DNA of 64,000 nt from JACCYQ01 sp036675565 (GCA_036675565.1 JAKFER010000302.1:13748-77747), one strand, 5' to 3'; positions 17,258 through 26,787 are shown, numbered from the stretch's first letter. The notes: generated by a model from the sequence alone, not told the origin. Translations and numbers: made by a program.

Positions 17258-19408
17258 ATTGCGATTTCAATGTTTCTCCTGGCACCGGCCATTTATTTGT
17301 CCGCACAGGAAGAAATACCTACAAAAGACAGTTTTTTGTTATTATCACCGGTTGAAGTCAGGTCTATACGGGCCGGCATCTTGGCTCCATTCACCAAAAC
17401 AAATCTTACCAAAGAAGATATTGAAAAGGTGAATTTAGGGCAGGATCTTCCATTTATCCTGAACCAAACGCCAGGAGTCATTGTAAACTCAGATGCGGGA
17501 AATGGGGTTGGTTACACGGGTATCCGGATCCGCGGCAGCGATGCTACCCGGATAAATGTAACGTTAAATGGCATTCCCTACAATGATGCAGAAAGCCAGG
17601 GAACTTTTTTTGTGGATCTCCCCGATTTTTCATCTTCCGTAAACAGTATACAGGTTCAAAGAGGTGTAGGTACTTCATCAAACGGGGCCAGCGCATTTGG
17701 TGCAAGCATCAATGTCAGCACCAACGAGGTGAACAAAATAGCCTATGCCAGTTTCAATAATACCTATGGTTCCTTCAATACCTGGAAAAATACCATTAAA
17801 GCTGGAACCGGATTATTGGGAGATCATTTTACTGCAGACCTCAGGCTTTCACGAATCAACAGCGATGGATATATAGAAAGGGCAAAAAGTGCACTGCATT
17901 CTTTTTACTTTTCTACAGCCTACCTGAATGACAAGTCAACCTTCCGCTTTAATGTTTTTTCCGGCAAAGAAAAAACTTACCAAGCCTGGAATGGCGTAAG
18001 TGAAGCGGATTTAAAAACCAATCGCAGCATTAATTATGCAGGAATGGAAAAGCCAGGCGAACCTTATGAAAATGAAACGGATAACTACACGCAGGATCAT
18101 TACCAATTTTTCATAGATCATAAATTCACCCCGGAAATACAATTTAATACTGCATTTTTCCTGACACACGGAAATGGCTATTATGAACAATACAAAGCAG
18201 GTGAAGACTATGCGGATTACAATCTTACCTACCCTGTTTATGGGAATACGACCATTACAAGCACAGACCTGGTGCGGCAATTATGGCTTAATAATTATTA
18301 TTATGGAAATATCTTTTCAGCACAGTATAATAAAAAGCGTACAACCATAACCGTGGGTGGAACTATTTCGAAATATGACGGGGAACATTTTGGTAAAGTA
18401 GTTTGGGCAGAAAATGGGTTGTCAGACTTTAATAATTATTATGACAACAATGCTTTTAAAAATGATTTTTCAATGTACACTAAATGGCAACAACAACTGG
18501 CTGATAACTGGTTTAGTTTTGCAGACCTGCAATATCGCGGTGTACGATATTCCATAGATGGATTCAGGGATAATCCAGGGTTAACTGTTGATAATCGCTA
18601 CAGCTTTTTTAATCCAAAAGCCGGTATTACTTATTTAAATAAAGATTGGAAAGCTTATGCTTCATATAGTGCCGGAAGCAAAGAACCCAACCGTGAAGAT
18701 TTTGAATCAAGTACAGATGGGCATCCTGATCCGGAAAAGTTGCACGATTTCGAGATCGGTGCAGAGAAAAGATCAAAACAATTCAGTTATGGTATTACAG
18801 CATACTATATGTTGTATAAAAATCAATTGGTTTTGACCGGGAAAATAAATGATGTTGGTGCTTATACCCGTACGAATATTGATGACAGTTACCGCACCGG
18901 TATTGAAATGACTGCAGAAACAAACATTACACCCTGGATGAACCTGCAAGCGAACCTGGCATTGAGCCGGAATAAAGTAAAGAATTTTACCGAATACCTG
19001 GATGATTATGACGCAGGCGGACAAAAATCGTATCAATATTCCTTAACGGATATTGCTTATTCACCTTCCATAGTTGGTGGTGCAAATTTGCAAATTAAAC
19101 CTTTTGACAGGTTGGCCATTAACCTGGCTGGAAAATATGTTGGCAAGCAATACCTGGATAATACGCAGAATGAAAACCGGAAATTAAATGCATTCTATAC
19201 ACAGGATCTGTCCTTATTTTATTCTTTAAAAAATAATTGGCTCAAAGATGCCACCCTGGTAATACAAGCAAATAATATTTTTGATAGGAAGTATGAACCT
19301 AACGGTTATACCTATAGTTATTTATATGGCGGTGAATTGGTTACTGAAAATTTTTATTTCCCTATGGCGGGCACCCATTATATGGTAGCCCTGAATATTA
19401 CGCTTTAA
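17249..19408 (+). CDS. TonB-dependent outer-membrane receptor, probably for thiamine
   Basis: A 719-residue outer-membrane receptor. The signal peptide is MKRIAISMFLLAPAIYLSAQ. The plug domain follows (about 55-170: LPFILNQTPGVIVNSDAGNGVGYTGIRIRGSD), then a 22-strand-type barrel with the usual YASYSAGSKEPNREDFE and NNIFDRKYEPNGYTY segments. There is no CarboxypepD_reg domain and no SusD partner, so it is a small-molecule rather than glycan receptor. The TPP riboswitch directly upstream makes thiamine or a thiamine precursor the most likely substrate. No thiamine biosynthesis or inner-membrane thiamine transporter gene follows: the unit ends at a strong terminator, so the cognate permease must lie elsewhere. 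Confidence 0.93.
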   Translation: MKRIAISMFLLAPAIYLSAQEEIPTKDSFLLLSPVEVRSIRAGILAPFTKTNLTKEDIEKVNLGQDLPFILNQTPGVIVNSDAGNGVGYTGIRIRGSDATRINVTLNGIPYNDAESQGTFFVDLPDFSSSVNSIQVQRGVGTSSNGASAFGASINVSTNEVNKIAYASFNNTYGSFNTWKNTIKAGTGLLGDHFTADLRLSRINSDGYIERAKSALHSFYFSTAYLNDKSTFRFNVFSGKEKTYQAWNGVSEADLKTNRSINYAGMEKPGEPYENETDNYTQDHYQFFIDHKFTPEIQFNTAFFLTHGNGYYEQYKAGEDYADYNLTYPVYGNTTITSTDLVRQLWLNNYYYGNIFSAQYNKKRTTITVGGTISKYDGEHFGKVVWAENGLSDFNNYYDNNAFKNDFSMYTKWQQQLADNWFSFADLQYRGVRYSIDGFRDNPGLTVDNRYSFFNPKAGITYLNKDWKAYASYSAGSKEPNREDFESSTDGHPDPEKLHDFEIGAEKRSKQFSYGITAYYMLYKNQLVLTGKINDVGAYTRTNIDDSYRTGIEMTAETNITPWMNLQANLALSRNKVKNFTEYLDDYDAGGQKSYQYSLTDIAYSPSIVGGANLQIKPFDRLAINLAGKYVGKQYLDNTQNENRKLNAFYTQDLSLFYSLKNNWLKDATLVIQANNIFDRKYEPNGYTYSYLYGGELVTENFYFPMAGTHYMVALNITL

Positions 19409-19411
19409 ATA

Positions 19412-19443
19412 AAAAGAGCGGTAAAAATTACCGCTCTTTTTTT
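19412..19443. terminator. Bidirectional intrinsic terminator
   Basis: A 13-base-pair perfect hairpin AAAAGAGCGGTAA / TTACCGCTCTTTT with a three-base loop and T-runs on both sides. It separates the receptor gene from the convergent rhodanese gene. Confidence 0.9.
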
Positions 19444-19457
19444 ATCTTAATAATTAT

Positions 19458-19766
19458 TTACTTGTCAATTTTTTCCTGCCAGTCGAGTATACCGCCTTCC
19501 AGGTTTTTGGTATTTGTGAAACCCATGGTTTCTAATATCTGGCAAGCCATTGCACTCCGTTTACCACTGCGGCAATGAATGATCAGTTCCTCTTCCTTCA
19601 GGTTTTCAATCTCGTCTACCTGCATGGTTTGTATCTGGCCAATCGGAATTAATTTTGCCCCTATATTGTACTCTTCGTATTCGTGAGGTTCCCTTACATC
19701 GATAACATGAAGTTTTTCGCCATTATCCATGCGGGATTTTAATTCTTCTACGGTAATAGTTTGCAT
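19458..19766 (-). CDS. Rhodanese-like domain protein
   Basis: A single rhodanese domain of 102 residues, able to carry a persulfide on its active-site cysteine. Visible are VIDVREPHEYEEYNI, the family's first conserved block, and IIHCRSGKRSAMACQIL, the active-site loop with CRSGKRS. The C-terminal NLEGGILDWQ is also typical. It has no signal peptide, so it is cytosolic; the sulfur acceptor is unknown. It begins 11 bases downstream of the PASTA-domain gene and is probably co-transcribed with it. Confidence 0.93.
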   Translation of the reverse strand: MQTITVEELKSRMDNGEKLHVIDVREPHEYEEYNIGAKLIPIGQIQTMQVDEIENLKEEELIIHCRSGKRSAMACQILETMGFTNTKNLEGGILDWQEKIDK

Positions 19767-19777
19767 AGTTTAAATTT

Positions 19778-20587
19778 TTAAAGTTCTAATTGTATTGCAT
19801 TTCTACTGGAATCAACAACCGGCTGGTCAACACTTAACCATACATCCATTAATTGTCCCGGCCTGATCTTTTGTTTAACACCATCATCCCTGAACCTTTC
19901 AGGATTTTGTTTATAAACATATGCTCCCATTGTATCCGTAATGCCGGGATCAAGAACAACAGCACCTAAATTTAACCCATTTGCTCTTAAAAGTCTTTCA
20001 GCATCTCCATAAGTCATACCAATTAATGAGGGTACAATCAATTCGATATTTCCCACGCCATCACCCAAAACCAAAGAAATGGAGCTTCCCATTCTTAGCT
20101 GGGTTCCGGGTTGAATCTGGGTTCCATTAAAAAGCTGTTCCAGGATTGAGTTTTTGGCAAAGTCAGGCTTGAAGGTTGTATCTCCAACATTCAATCCCAT
20201 ATTTTTCAATACCATTTCTGCGTTCCTGTAACTGTAACCTAGCAAGTTTGGCATTTCCACCATAGGAGGTTCAGCACGATTGATGGTGAGATAAACCGTT
20301 CTGTTCACTTTTACCGTCGCATCCGCATCCGGGATTTGTTTTATGATAGCCAATGGTTGCAACTTGTTCTGGTAAACAGAATCCTGCACCACAACTTCAA
20401 AACCCATTGCTTCCAGCATTTCCCTTGCTTCAGTAAAATTTTTTCCAACAACTGAAGGAACCTTCATTGATTCACCATGCTGCGTAATTTTTCTCAGGGA
20501 AAGAATAAAAACCGAAACCAGTATTATAATCAATAATATACCTATCAGGATGTTTGCCCAAAGTGGTTGTCTAGTAATAAATTTCAT
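19778..20587 (-). CDS. Membrane-anchored PASTA-domain protein
   Basis: A 269-residue protein with a short cytosolic tail, one membrane helix (about 12-32) and three PASTA domains outside (about 41-110, 112-180 and 186-257), each starting with the typical VPSVVGKNFTEAREMLEAMG or MPNLLGYSYRNAEMVLKNMG pattern. PASTA domains bind peptidoglycan fragments or act as spacers in Ser/Thr kinases and penicillin-binding proteins. Here there is no kinase or transpeptidase attached. A cell-wall sensing or scaffolding role is inferred from the domain and from the nearby ddl gene, which is on the same strand 163 bases upstream. Confidence 0.92.
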   Translation of the reverse strand: MKFITRQPLWANILIGILLIIILVSVFILSLRKITQHGESMKVPSVVGKNFTEAREMLEAMGFEVVVQDSVYQNKLQPLAIIKQIPDADATVKVNRTVYLTINRAEPPMVEMPNLLGYSYRNAEMVLKNMGLNVGDTTFKPDFAKNSILEQLFNGTQIQPGTQLRMGSSISLVLGDGVGNIELIVPSLIGMTYGDAERLLRANGLNLGAVVLDPGITDTMGAYVYKQNPERFRDDGVKQKIRPGQLMDVWLSVDQPVVDSSRNAIQLEL

Positions 20588-20750
20588 CTGTTAATATATA
20601 TTTTTTAAAATGTCTGAAGCCAACTTATCGGCAAACAGGGAATTGATGATAACATTCTTATTATTTCTTTTGCATCATCATCTTTTACTCATTTCATCTT
20701 ACGATTTTGTGTTAAAATCGCTACCATGATAAAGATGCATCAAATTTTAT

Positions 20751-21737
20751 TTATTTTCTGTTAAAGGCTTCATCCAGTATGGAAGAATAAAATTCTTTAA
20801 GCGTTAACCCCATAGCCTTTACCTGCTGCGGTACAATGCTTGCCTCGCTTTGACCCGGGATTGTATTTATTTCCAGCATATAAGGATTGCCATCCATTTC
20901 ATTATAAATAAAATCAATCCGCACTACGCCATGGCAATTAAACAACATATAGATTTTTTTGGCAGCTTCCCTGATCTTGTTAGCTACCGTTTCATTGACT
21001 TCAGCTGGTGTTATTTCCTTAGCCTTCCCCTCATACTTTGCTTCAAAATCAAAAAAATAATTCTGGGAAATCACCTCGGTCATGGGTAGTGTAATAATTT
21101 CATTGCCTTTTCTGAAAACACCGATTGTAAATTCTCTTCCCTGTATCATTTCTTCAACCAACACCTGGTCATCCTCTTTAAAGGCTTTTGTAATTGCAGC
21201 CTCCAGTTCACCTGGTTCTGCAACTTTACTCATACCTATGCTGGAACCACCATTATTGGGTTTTACAAAAACCGGGAATTGCAAAGATGCTGCAACTTCG
21301 TTTCCAGGGATTGGGTTTGATTTAAATAAATGCATGGAACGGGCAACCGAAATTCCACTCATTCCAGCTACAGCAACAGTGTATCTTTTATTAAAAGTAA
21401 TGGCAGATGTTGCTGCATCGCACCCGGTATAAATGATATTTAATGAATCAAAATATCCCTGCAACTTTCCATCCTCACCTGGAGTTCCATGCATACCGAT
21501 AAATACTGCATCAAATTTTATATGATCTCCATTTAATGAAACTGAAAAATCATTTTTATCAATGGGAACCTTTATTCCGCCGGGCATAGAACAGGTCCAG
21601 CCGGTTGGTGCAATGTCCACAACATAAACATTGTATTTTTCCCTATCCAGGTTTGCTTCAATGGTGACAGCGGTTTTATAGGAAATAACGGATTCGGCCG
21701 AATAACCACCTGTAACGAGGGCTATATTTTTTTTCAT
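20751..21737 (-). CDS. ddl: D-alanine--D-alanine ligase
   Basis: ATP-dependent ligase making D-Ala-D-Ala for peptidoglycan precursors. ATP-grasp fold: the N-terminal VTGGYSAESVISYKTA loop, GMHGTPGEDGKLQG, PVFVKPNNGGSSIGMSKV (the phosphate-binding loop), VLVEEMIQGREFTIGV and VVRIDFIYNE...MLEINTIPGQSEASIVPQQ (metal ligands Asp, Glu and Asn). At 328 residues it is a normal DdlB-like size. Which depsipeptide or dipeptide it favours cannot be read by eye. The promoter region upstream (21738-21844) shows only a near match to the -7 box. Confidence 0.96.
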   Translation of the reverse strand: MKKNIALVTGGYSAESVISYKTAVTIEANLDREKYNVYVVDIAPTGWTCSMPGGIKVPIDKNDFSVSLNGDHIKFDAVFIGMHGTPGEDGKLQGYFDSLNIIYTGCDAATSAITFNKRYTVAVAGMSGISVARSMHLFKSNPIPGNEVAASLQFPVFVKPNNGGSSIGMSKVAEPGELEAAITKAFKEDDQVLVEEMIQGREFTIGVFRKGNEIITLPMTEVISQNYFFDFEAKYEGKAKEITPAEVNETVANKIREAAKKIYMLFNCHGVVRIDFIYNEMDGNPYMLEINTIPGQSEASIVPQQVKAMGLTLKEFYSSILDEAFNRK

Positions 21738-21844
21738 GTATTTTTTTTACAGCGCAAATATTCAAAAAAAATAAGGTAAGACAAGATTTATTTAAACCGG
21801 TTGTAATAAAATTCAGGAGATAAAAAAGTGGAGATAAAAATAAG

Positions 21845-21874
21845 AAAGGTGAAGGCCGTTTCTCCTTCACCTTT
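21845..21874 (-). terminator. Intrinsic terminator after the ferredoxin gene
   Basis: The 11-base-pair inverted repeat AAAGGTGAAGG / CCTTCACCTTT with an eight-base loop is followed on the minus strand by a T-rich stretch. It lies 130 bases past the ferredoxin stop. Confidence 0.75.
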
Positions 21875-22004
21875 TTACGACGGGAAATATCACCCGCCAA
21901 ATTAACGCAGCTTTCGCTGCCATACTCTAAATATGAATTCAAGATAAACAAAATTCAACAGTAGATTAGGCAAAATACCGTGAATTTTATTCACATAACT
22001 AAAA

Positions 22005-22352
22005 TTACAAATGCATTCTGTCTTTCTTAGCTAACAACTCGTCGACCGTTTCCTGGTACATTTCATCAGGAACACAGCAATCTACAGGACATACAGCAGC
22101 ACACTGGGGTTCTTCATGAAAGCCCTGGCATTCTGTACATTTATTAGGAGTAATATAATAAGTGTCAACGGAAACAGGTTCCATACGCTGAGCTGCATCT
22201 ACTACTGTGCCATCAAGTAAGGTGAAAGACCCTTTCACATTGGTTCCATCTGTCATTGCCCATTCTACTCCACCTTCATAAATCGCATTGTTTGGACATT
22301 CAGGCTCACATGCTCCGCAGTTTATACATTCTTCTGTGATTTTAATAGCCAT
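22005..22352 (-). CDS. 4Fe-4S dicluster ferredoxin
   Basis: A small cytosolic electron carrier of 115 residues with two [4Fe-4S] sites. The first is CINCGACEPECPNNAI near the N-terminus. The second is split, CTECQGFHEEPQCAAVCPVDCC, with an insertion typical of the YfhL/FdxN-like subgroup, in which the second motif is CxxCxnCxxxCP. Between them is a 45-residue segment with no cysteine. It is divergently transcribed from an acyl-CoA reductase gene, a pairing I have seen in other Bacteroidota, so it may supply electrons to lipid or aldehyde metabolism; that is inference. Confidence 0.93.
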   Translation of the reverse strand: MAIKITEECINCGACEPECPNNAIYEGGVEWAMTDGTNVKGSFTLLDGTVVDAAQRMEPVSVDTYYITPNKCTECQGFHEEPQCAAVCPVDCCVPDEMYQETVDELLAKKDRMHL

Positions 22353-22499
22353 AATTCTACTTTTATTTTGTATTGGGTTGGTAAGTATTTTTGCAAGGCA
22401 AATTTAATATGCTGTGATCAATTTAGTAAAAAAAAATCAAATGCATAACTGGTCATCAACCAGTATGACAAAATTAATATTATCTGCTAAAATTAATTC

Positions 22500-23495
22500 A
22501 TGAATTTAATCAGTCGGTTGGCATTGCTGGAACAATTGAAGAAATACATTACCTCGGACGATGAAGGCTGGAATGAAGTAAAAGAAATTGCCTTTAATAC
22601 CAATGCCTGGTTTATCCCGGAATTTATAAATCTCTCGATAAATAATATTGCAAGTAATTATTTAGCAAAAGACAAACTTGAATCATGGGTGCAGGAATAT
22701 GCTATTCAAGAAACTTTACAGCCAAAAAAAATTGGTATTGTAATGGCTGGTAATATTCCCATGGTAGGATTTCATGACTTGCTTGCGGTATTTGTTTCTG
22801 GCCATTATAGTGTTATAAAATTATCTTCAAAAGACAATGTGCTGATCAAGCACCTGGTAGAGAAAATGCAGGAATGGGAACCTGCATCGATAAAATATTT
22901 TGAGATCGCATCAACGTTAAAAGGTTGCGATGCATACATTGCTACGGGAAGTAATAATTCAAGTCGCTATTTTGATTATTATTTTCAAAAATATCCTCAC
23001 ATCATTCGTCGTAACCGAACTTCCGTTGCAATACTTACCGGGGATGAAACAAAAGAAACATTAGAAAAATTGGCAGATGATGTTCATTTATATTTTGGAT
23101 TAGGATGCAGGAACGTTACGAAAGTTTATGTTCCGGAAAATTACAATTTTCAACATCTGCTTGATGCATTGAAAAAATATGATTTTTTCATGGATCATTT
23201 TAAATACAAAAACAATTTCGACTACATGTTTTCCATTCATCTCTTAAATCAAACAAAGTACATGACCAATGGGAATGTGTTACTTGTCGAAGAACCATCC
23301 CTGTTTTCACCAATCAGTCAGTTGAATTACGAATATTATTCTGACGTGGAAGATGTATTGAAATCATTAACAAACAATGAGCAACTTCAATGTGTTGTTG
23401 GATATGGAGGCATCTCTTTTGGTAAAGCACAATGTCCCGGTTTAAGTGAATATGCCGATGGAGTTGATGCCCTTGCTTTCCTGCAATCATTATAA
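22500..23495 (+). CDS. LuxC-like acyl-CoA reductase
   Basis: Resembles the acyl-CoA reductase (LuxC) family, NADPH-dependent enzymes that reduce acyl-CoA or acyl thioesters to aldehydes. Visible are GIVMAGNIPMVGFHDLLAV (nucleotide-binding turn), IIRRNRTSVAIL, and FGLGCRNVTKVYVP, in which the cysteine is the expected thioester-forming residue. At 331 residues it is shorter than Vibrio LuxC (about 480), as usual for the Bacteroidota members. No luxA, luxB or luxD gene is nearby, so it is not part of a luminescence operon. It is divergent from the ferredoxin gene with a 147-base gap. Confidence 0.85.
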   Translation: MNLISRLALLEQLKKYITSDDEGWNEVKEIAFNTNAWFIPEFINLSINNIASNYLAKDKLESWVQEYAIQETLQPKKIGIVMAGNIPMVGFHDLLAVFVSGHYSVIKLSSKDNVLIKHLVEKMQEWEPASIKYFEIASTLKGCDAYIATGSNNSSRYFDYYFQKYPHIIRRNRTSVAILTGDETKETLEKLADDVHLYFGLGCRNVTKVYVPENYNFQHLLDALKKYDFFMDHFKYKNNFDYMFSIHLLNQTKYMTNGNVLLVEEPSLFSPISQLNYEYYSDVEDVLKSLTNNEQLQCVVGYGGISFGKAQCPGLSEYADGVDALAFLQSL

Positions 23496-23676
23496 CAATG
23501 GCCCAACTTTAACAATCAGGTTTTGTTGTTATTTTTGTAAGGAGTGAAATACGAAGGTCTTAGTAAATTATTGTTAAACTCAACCAACGGTTTTTGAATA
23601 GAAAATTTCATTCGTTACTTTGTATGACAAGGCATAAGTTTTGTCAGGAGTTAATTAATTAAAACTTTCCAGGAAT

Positions 23677-25185
23677 ATGAAAATAAGACACATTTTATTA
23701 GTTGTTGCAATCAGTAGTATTACAGCCGTAGCAAGCGTGTGGGGCTTTAACAAATTAAACCCAAACAATACAACCGTTTTACAGGGTCAAAATGGTTTGC
23801 CTGTCAATTATGCAGGATTTTTTGACAATGATCGTGGTACCGGTGATCCGGTTGATTTTTCCAAAGCAGCTTCTGCATCAGTCCCAGCAGTTGTACACAT
23901 CAAAACCAAAATCCCTGCTCAAAGAGTAAGCAATGACCTTCCGCAACGCAGAGGTGGCGGTGGTGGATTTTTTGACGATTGGTTTGAAGATTTTTTTGGT
24001 CCGCAGGTAATGCCTGAGCAAAGAGCTTCTGGTAGTGGTGTTCTGATCAGCCAGGACGGTTATATTGTTACAAACAACCACGTGATCAGCGATGGTAAAG
24101 GTGGACTTGCAGAAGAAATACAAGTAACAACCCATGAAAAAAAGAGTTTTAAAGCAAAAGTTATTGGTAGAGATCCAAGCTCGGATCTTGCTGTATTAAA
24201 GATTGAAGGAAACAATTTTCCTTTTATGATTTATGGCAATTCAGATAATATTCAGGTTGGTCAGTGGATTCTTGCTGTTGGCTACCCTTTAACTTTGGAA
24301 ACAACAGTAACCGCTGGTATCGTTAGTGCAAAAGGTCGTACAATCGGTATTAACAGCCGCCAAAGCAGAACGCCTGTAGAATCTTTTATTCAAACCGATG
24401 CTGCTGTGAACCAGGGAAACAGTGGAGGCGCTTTAATCAACACCAACGGTGAACTGATTGGAATTAATTCGGCTATCCTGGCTCCTAATGGAACTTATGC
24501 TGGTTATTCATTTGCCATACCGGTTAACATTGTAAAAAAGATCGTTAATGATATTGTTCAATATGGTGATGTTCAAAGAGGATATTTAGGTATCAGTTAC
24601 CCATCAGGTGAATTAAGTGAAGGACAAAGAAAACAATTTGGATTAAGTGAAAATGATGGTGTCTATGTTTCTGATGTTTCTCCTGACGGTGGTGCTGCAC
24701 AAGCTGGAATCAAACAAGGCGATATAATTACCAAAGTAAATAATGTAAATGTTTCCAGTGGTCTTGAAATGAGTGCGCAAATTGCCAGTATGAAACCAGG
24801 AGACAAAGTACCTGTTACTTATCGCAGAAATGGAAAACTCAATGCTACCACTATTACATTGAAAAAACAACCTGGTACATTTGAAGTTTTAGCAGCTGCA
24901 ACTATTGGTGACCGTTTGGGTGCTACCATGGTTACATTAGACAGGCAAAAAGCCCGTTTATATGGATTGGAAGGTGGTGTAATGGTAACTGAAATTAAGA
25001 AAGGTGGCCCTTTAAGCAGAACCAGGATGGCAGATGGATTTATTATTACCAGTGTGAATGGTCGTGAAGTAAAATCGCTTGAAGATCTTGGAAATATTCT
25101 TGCAAGTGCAAAAGGCAGCGTTCGGCTAGAAGGTACTTATCCTGATTCCGATGGCACCTATACATACCCGTTAAATATGGAATAA
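23677..25185 (+). CDS. HtrA/DegP-type periplasmic serine protease
   Basis: Trypsin-like protease/chaperone of the envelope stress response. The N-terminal hydrophobic segment (about residues 5-23) serves as signal or anchor. The protease domain has the complete triad H135 (TNNHVIS), D170 (SSDLAVLK) and S249 (QGNSGGAL). Two PDZ domains follow (about 285-375 and 395-495). A glycine- and phenylalanine-rich loop (RRGGGGGFFDDWFEDFFG) precedes the protease core, like the LA loop of DegP/DegQ. The length of 502 is normal. It is a single-gene unit ended by a terminator. Confidence 0.95.
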   Translation: MKIRHILLVVAISSITAVASVWGFNKLNPNNTTVLQGQNGLPVNYAGFFDNDRGTGDPVDFSKAASASVPAVVHIKTKIPAQRVSNDLPQRRGGGGGFFDDWFEDFFGPQVMPEQRASGSGVLISQDGYIVTNNHVISDGKGGLAEEIQVTTHEKKSFKAKVIGRDPSSDLAVLKIEGNNFPFMIYGNSDNIQVGQWILAVGYPLTLETTVTAGIVSAKGRTIGINSRQSRTPVESFIQTDAAVNQGNSGGALINTNGELIGINSAILAPNGTYAGYSFAIPVNIVKKIVNDIVQYGDVQRGYLGISYPSGELSEGQRKQFGLSENDGVYVSDVSPDGGAAQAGIKQGDIITKVNNVNVSSGLEMSAQIASMKPGDKVPVTYRRNGKLNATTITLKKQPGTFEVLAAATIGDRLGATMVTLDRQKARLYGLEGGVMVTEIKKGGPLSRTRMADGFIITSVNGREVKSLEDLGNILASAKGSVRLEGTYPDSDGTYTYPLNME

Positions 25186-25215
25186 TAATATTCCTGGGAA
25201 AACCCAGATTTCATA

Positions 25216-25247
25216 AAAAAAGCCGTTCTTCCCAGGACGGCTTTTTC
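25216..25247 (+). terminator. Intrinsic terminator after htrA-type gene
   Basis: GCCGTTC / GGACGGC stem, extended by A:T pairs, followed by TTTTTCTTT. It can also serve the convergent amylase gene, since an A-run lies on the other side. Confidence 0.8.
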
Positions 25248-25254
25248 TTTGCCC

Positions 25255-26625
25255 TTATTTTTCAAATACCAAATACCCCCAAGCCGGGATAGACAATGGT
25301 GCGTTTTGAAGATCTTTTTCTTCCTGGGAAAAAACATTTTTATATGTTCCTTTCAGGTTGATATCATTTATTGTAAAGTCTAAAGGAGAATCTCCCAGGT
25401 TCAACATCACTAAAACTTCTTTATCTCCATTCTTTCTTAAATAGGATAATAACTTAGGTTGTGTTGGTGTGGCTATCATGATTGTTTCTGTATCCTTTCC
25501 CGCTTTCAAAGCAGCATTGGTTGTTCGCAGGTTCAATAAGGTTTTATAAAACTCATGTAACTCATTTTTTCCGGTCCATTCAATAGGATCACGCTCAAAA
25601 AATTCAAGGCGTTTTTTATTGGGTAATTCCTGGCCACTGTAAATAAGCGGAATGCCATTCCAGGTACAACTGAATACAGCCAGGGGCAGTGCCATATCAC
25701 CATATTTTTCATACTCCGTTCCATTCCATGAATTTTCATCATGATTGGTCGTAAACCAGCTTTTAATGCCGGGTGCTTCATTGTAAAAATTGAGCAATTT
25801 AGTCAGACTGTCAACCGGCCAGCTATGTTGATAATAGTCCTTTGCCATGTGCATCCATTTCCAGGTATAACTGGCATCGAATACATCCATATATTCAGGA
25901 TGCTCCCAGGTATCATTTTCTGCAAACCAAAAAAGCCGTTTTACTTTATCCACTTCCGGGCGAGCTTTTTTCCAGAAATCCAATTCTACCCAAAATGCCA
26001 GGTCACATCGAAATCCATCAATATCAGTTTCGGTAACCCAGAACTTCATGGCATCAATCATTGCCTTTACCAGTTCCGGATTTTCGAAATCAAGTTCAAT
26101 GATATCATCCATTCCGGATGCAATTTTAAATGTTCCTGTAGCCGAATCTTTTTCAAAATATTCAGGGTTTGTTTTTGTCCATACATGATCCCAACCAGTA
26201 TGGTTAGCCACCCAATCAATGATCACTTTAAAACCCTGGTCATGTGCCGATTTCACCAGTCTTTTAAAATCATCCATGGTACCAAATTCCGGGTTAATGG
26301 ATGTATAATCGCCTGCAGCATAATAACTACCCAGTGTTCCCTTTTTATTCATTTGTGCAATGGGTGTAATGGGCATAAACCACAATGTTTTAACCCCCAT
26401 ATCTTTCAATCGTGGCAACTCCTTTTCAAAAGCATTAAACGTTCCCTCCTTTGTATATTGCCGCACATTCACTTCATATATATTTGTTTGATAAACCCAT
26501 TCCGGGGGTTGATGTGTTCCATTCATATCAGGTTGATTAAGATTTTGGTTTGAAGAGGTGGATTCATTGTTCGAACATCCTGCCAACAGGCAAAATGCAC
26601 TCATAAATAGAAAATTTCGAATCAT
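25255..26625 (-). CDS. GH13 alpha-amylase-family lipoprotein
   Basis: Glycoside hydrolase family 13 enzyme acting on alpha-glucans outside the cytoplasm. The N-terminus MIRNFLFMSAFCLLAGC gives a lipobox LAGC with the lipidated cysteine at residue 17; I chose this ATG rather than one nine codons upstream for that reason. Catalytic motifs are DGFRCDLAFW (nucleophile Asp), WFAENDTWE (acid/base Glu) and TTNHDENSW (transition-state Asp), so all three acidic residues are present. A C-terminal beta domain (about 375-456) ends the protein. With 456 residues it resembles single-domain alpha-amylases. No Sus-like genes surround it. An intracellular phosphorylase-like gene lies two genes away. Confidence 0.92.
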   Translation of the reverse strand: MIRNFLFMSAFCLLAGCSNNESTSSNQNLNQPDMNGTHQPPEWVYQTNIYEVNVRQYTKEGTFNAFEKELPRLKDMGVKTLWFMPITPIAQMNKKGTLGSYYAAGDYTSINPEFGTMDDFKRLVKSAHDQGFKVIIDWVANHTGWDHVWTKTNPEYFEKDSATGTFKIASGMDDIIELDFENPELVKAMIDAMKFWVTETDIDGFRCDLAFWVELDFWKKARPEVDKVKRLFWFAENDTWEHPEYMDVFDASYTWKWMHMAKDYYQHSWPVDSLTKLLNFYNEAPGIKSWFTTNHDENSWNGTEYEKYGDMALPLAVFSCTWNGIPLIYSGQELPNKKRLEFFERDPIEWTGKNELHEFYKTLLNLRTTNAALKAGKDTETIMIATPTQPKLLSYLRKNGDKEVLVMLNLGDSPLDFTINDINLKGTYKNVFSQEEKDLQNAPLSIPAWGYLVFEK

Positions 26626-26742
26626 TATACAGGTTTTGGTGAAAATAATCACTTGCCATCATTTGGTGAAAATTATGTTAGCGTGATTATAATCATTATT
26701 GCCGTTTATAATCAACCATTTTAAATGAGTAACTTGCAAACT

Positions 26743-26750
26743 TATTTTTG
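26743..26750 (+). promoter_or_regulatory. Putative -7 promoter box of ispH
   Basis: TATTTTTG matches TAnnTTTG, 37 bases before the ispH ATG. The surrounding 17 bases are nearly identical to those at the ECF sigma factor start (46631-46647). Confidence 0.45.
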
Positions 26751-26787
26751 ACGGGTGAAAACCCCTTAGAAAAATTGATTTTTATAC

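Noticed and set aside
25741..26553. Plus-strand 270-codon open frame opposite the amylase gene
   Set aside because: Long but cysteine-, histidine- and phenylalanine-rich composition typical of an antisense shadow; the opposite strand has a complete GH13 enzyme.
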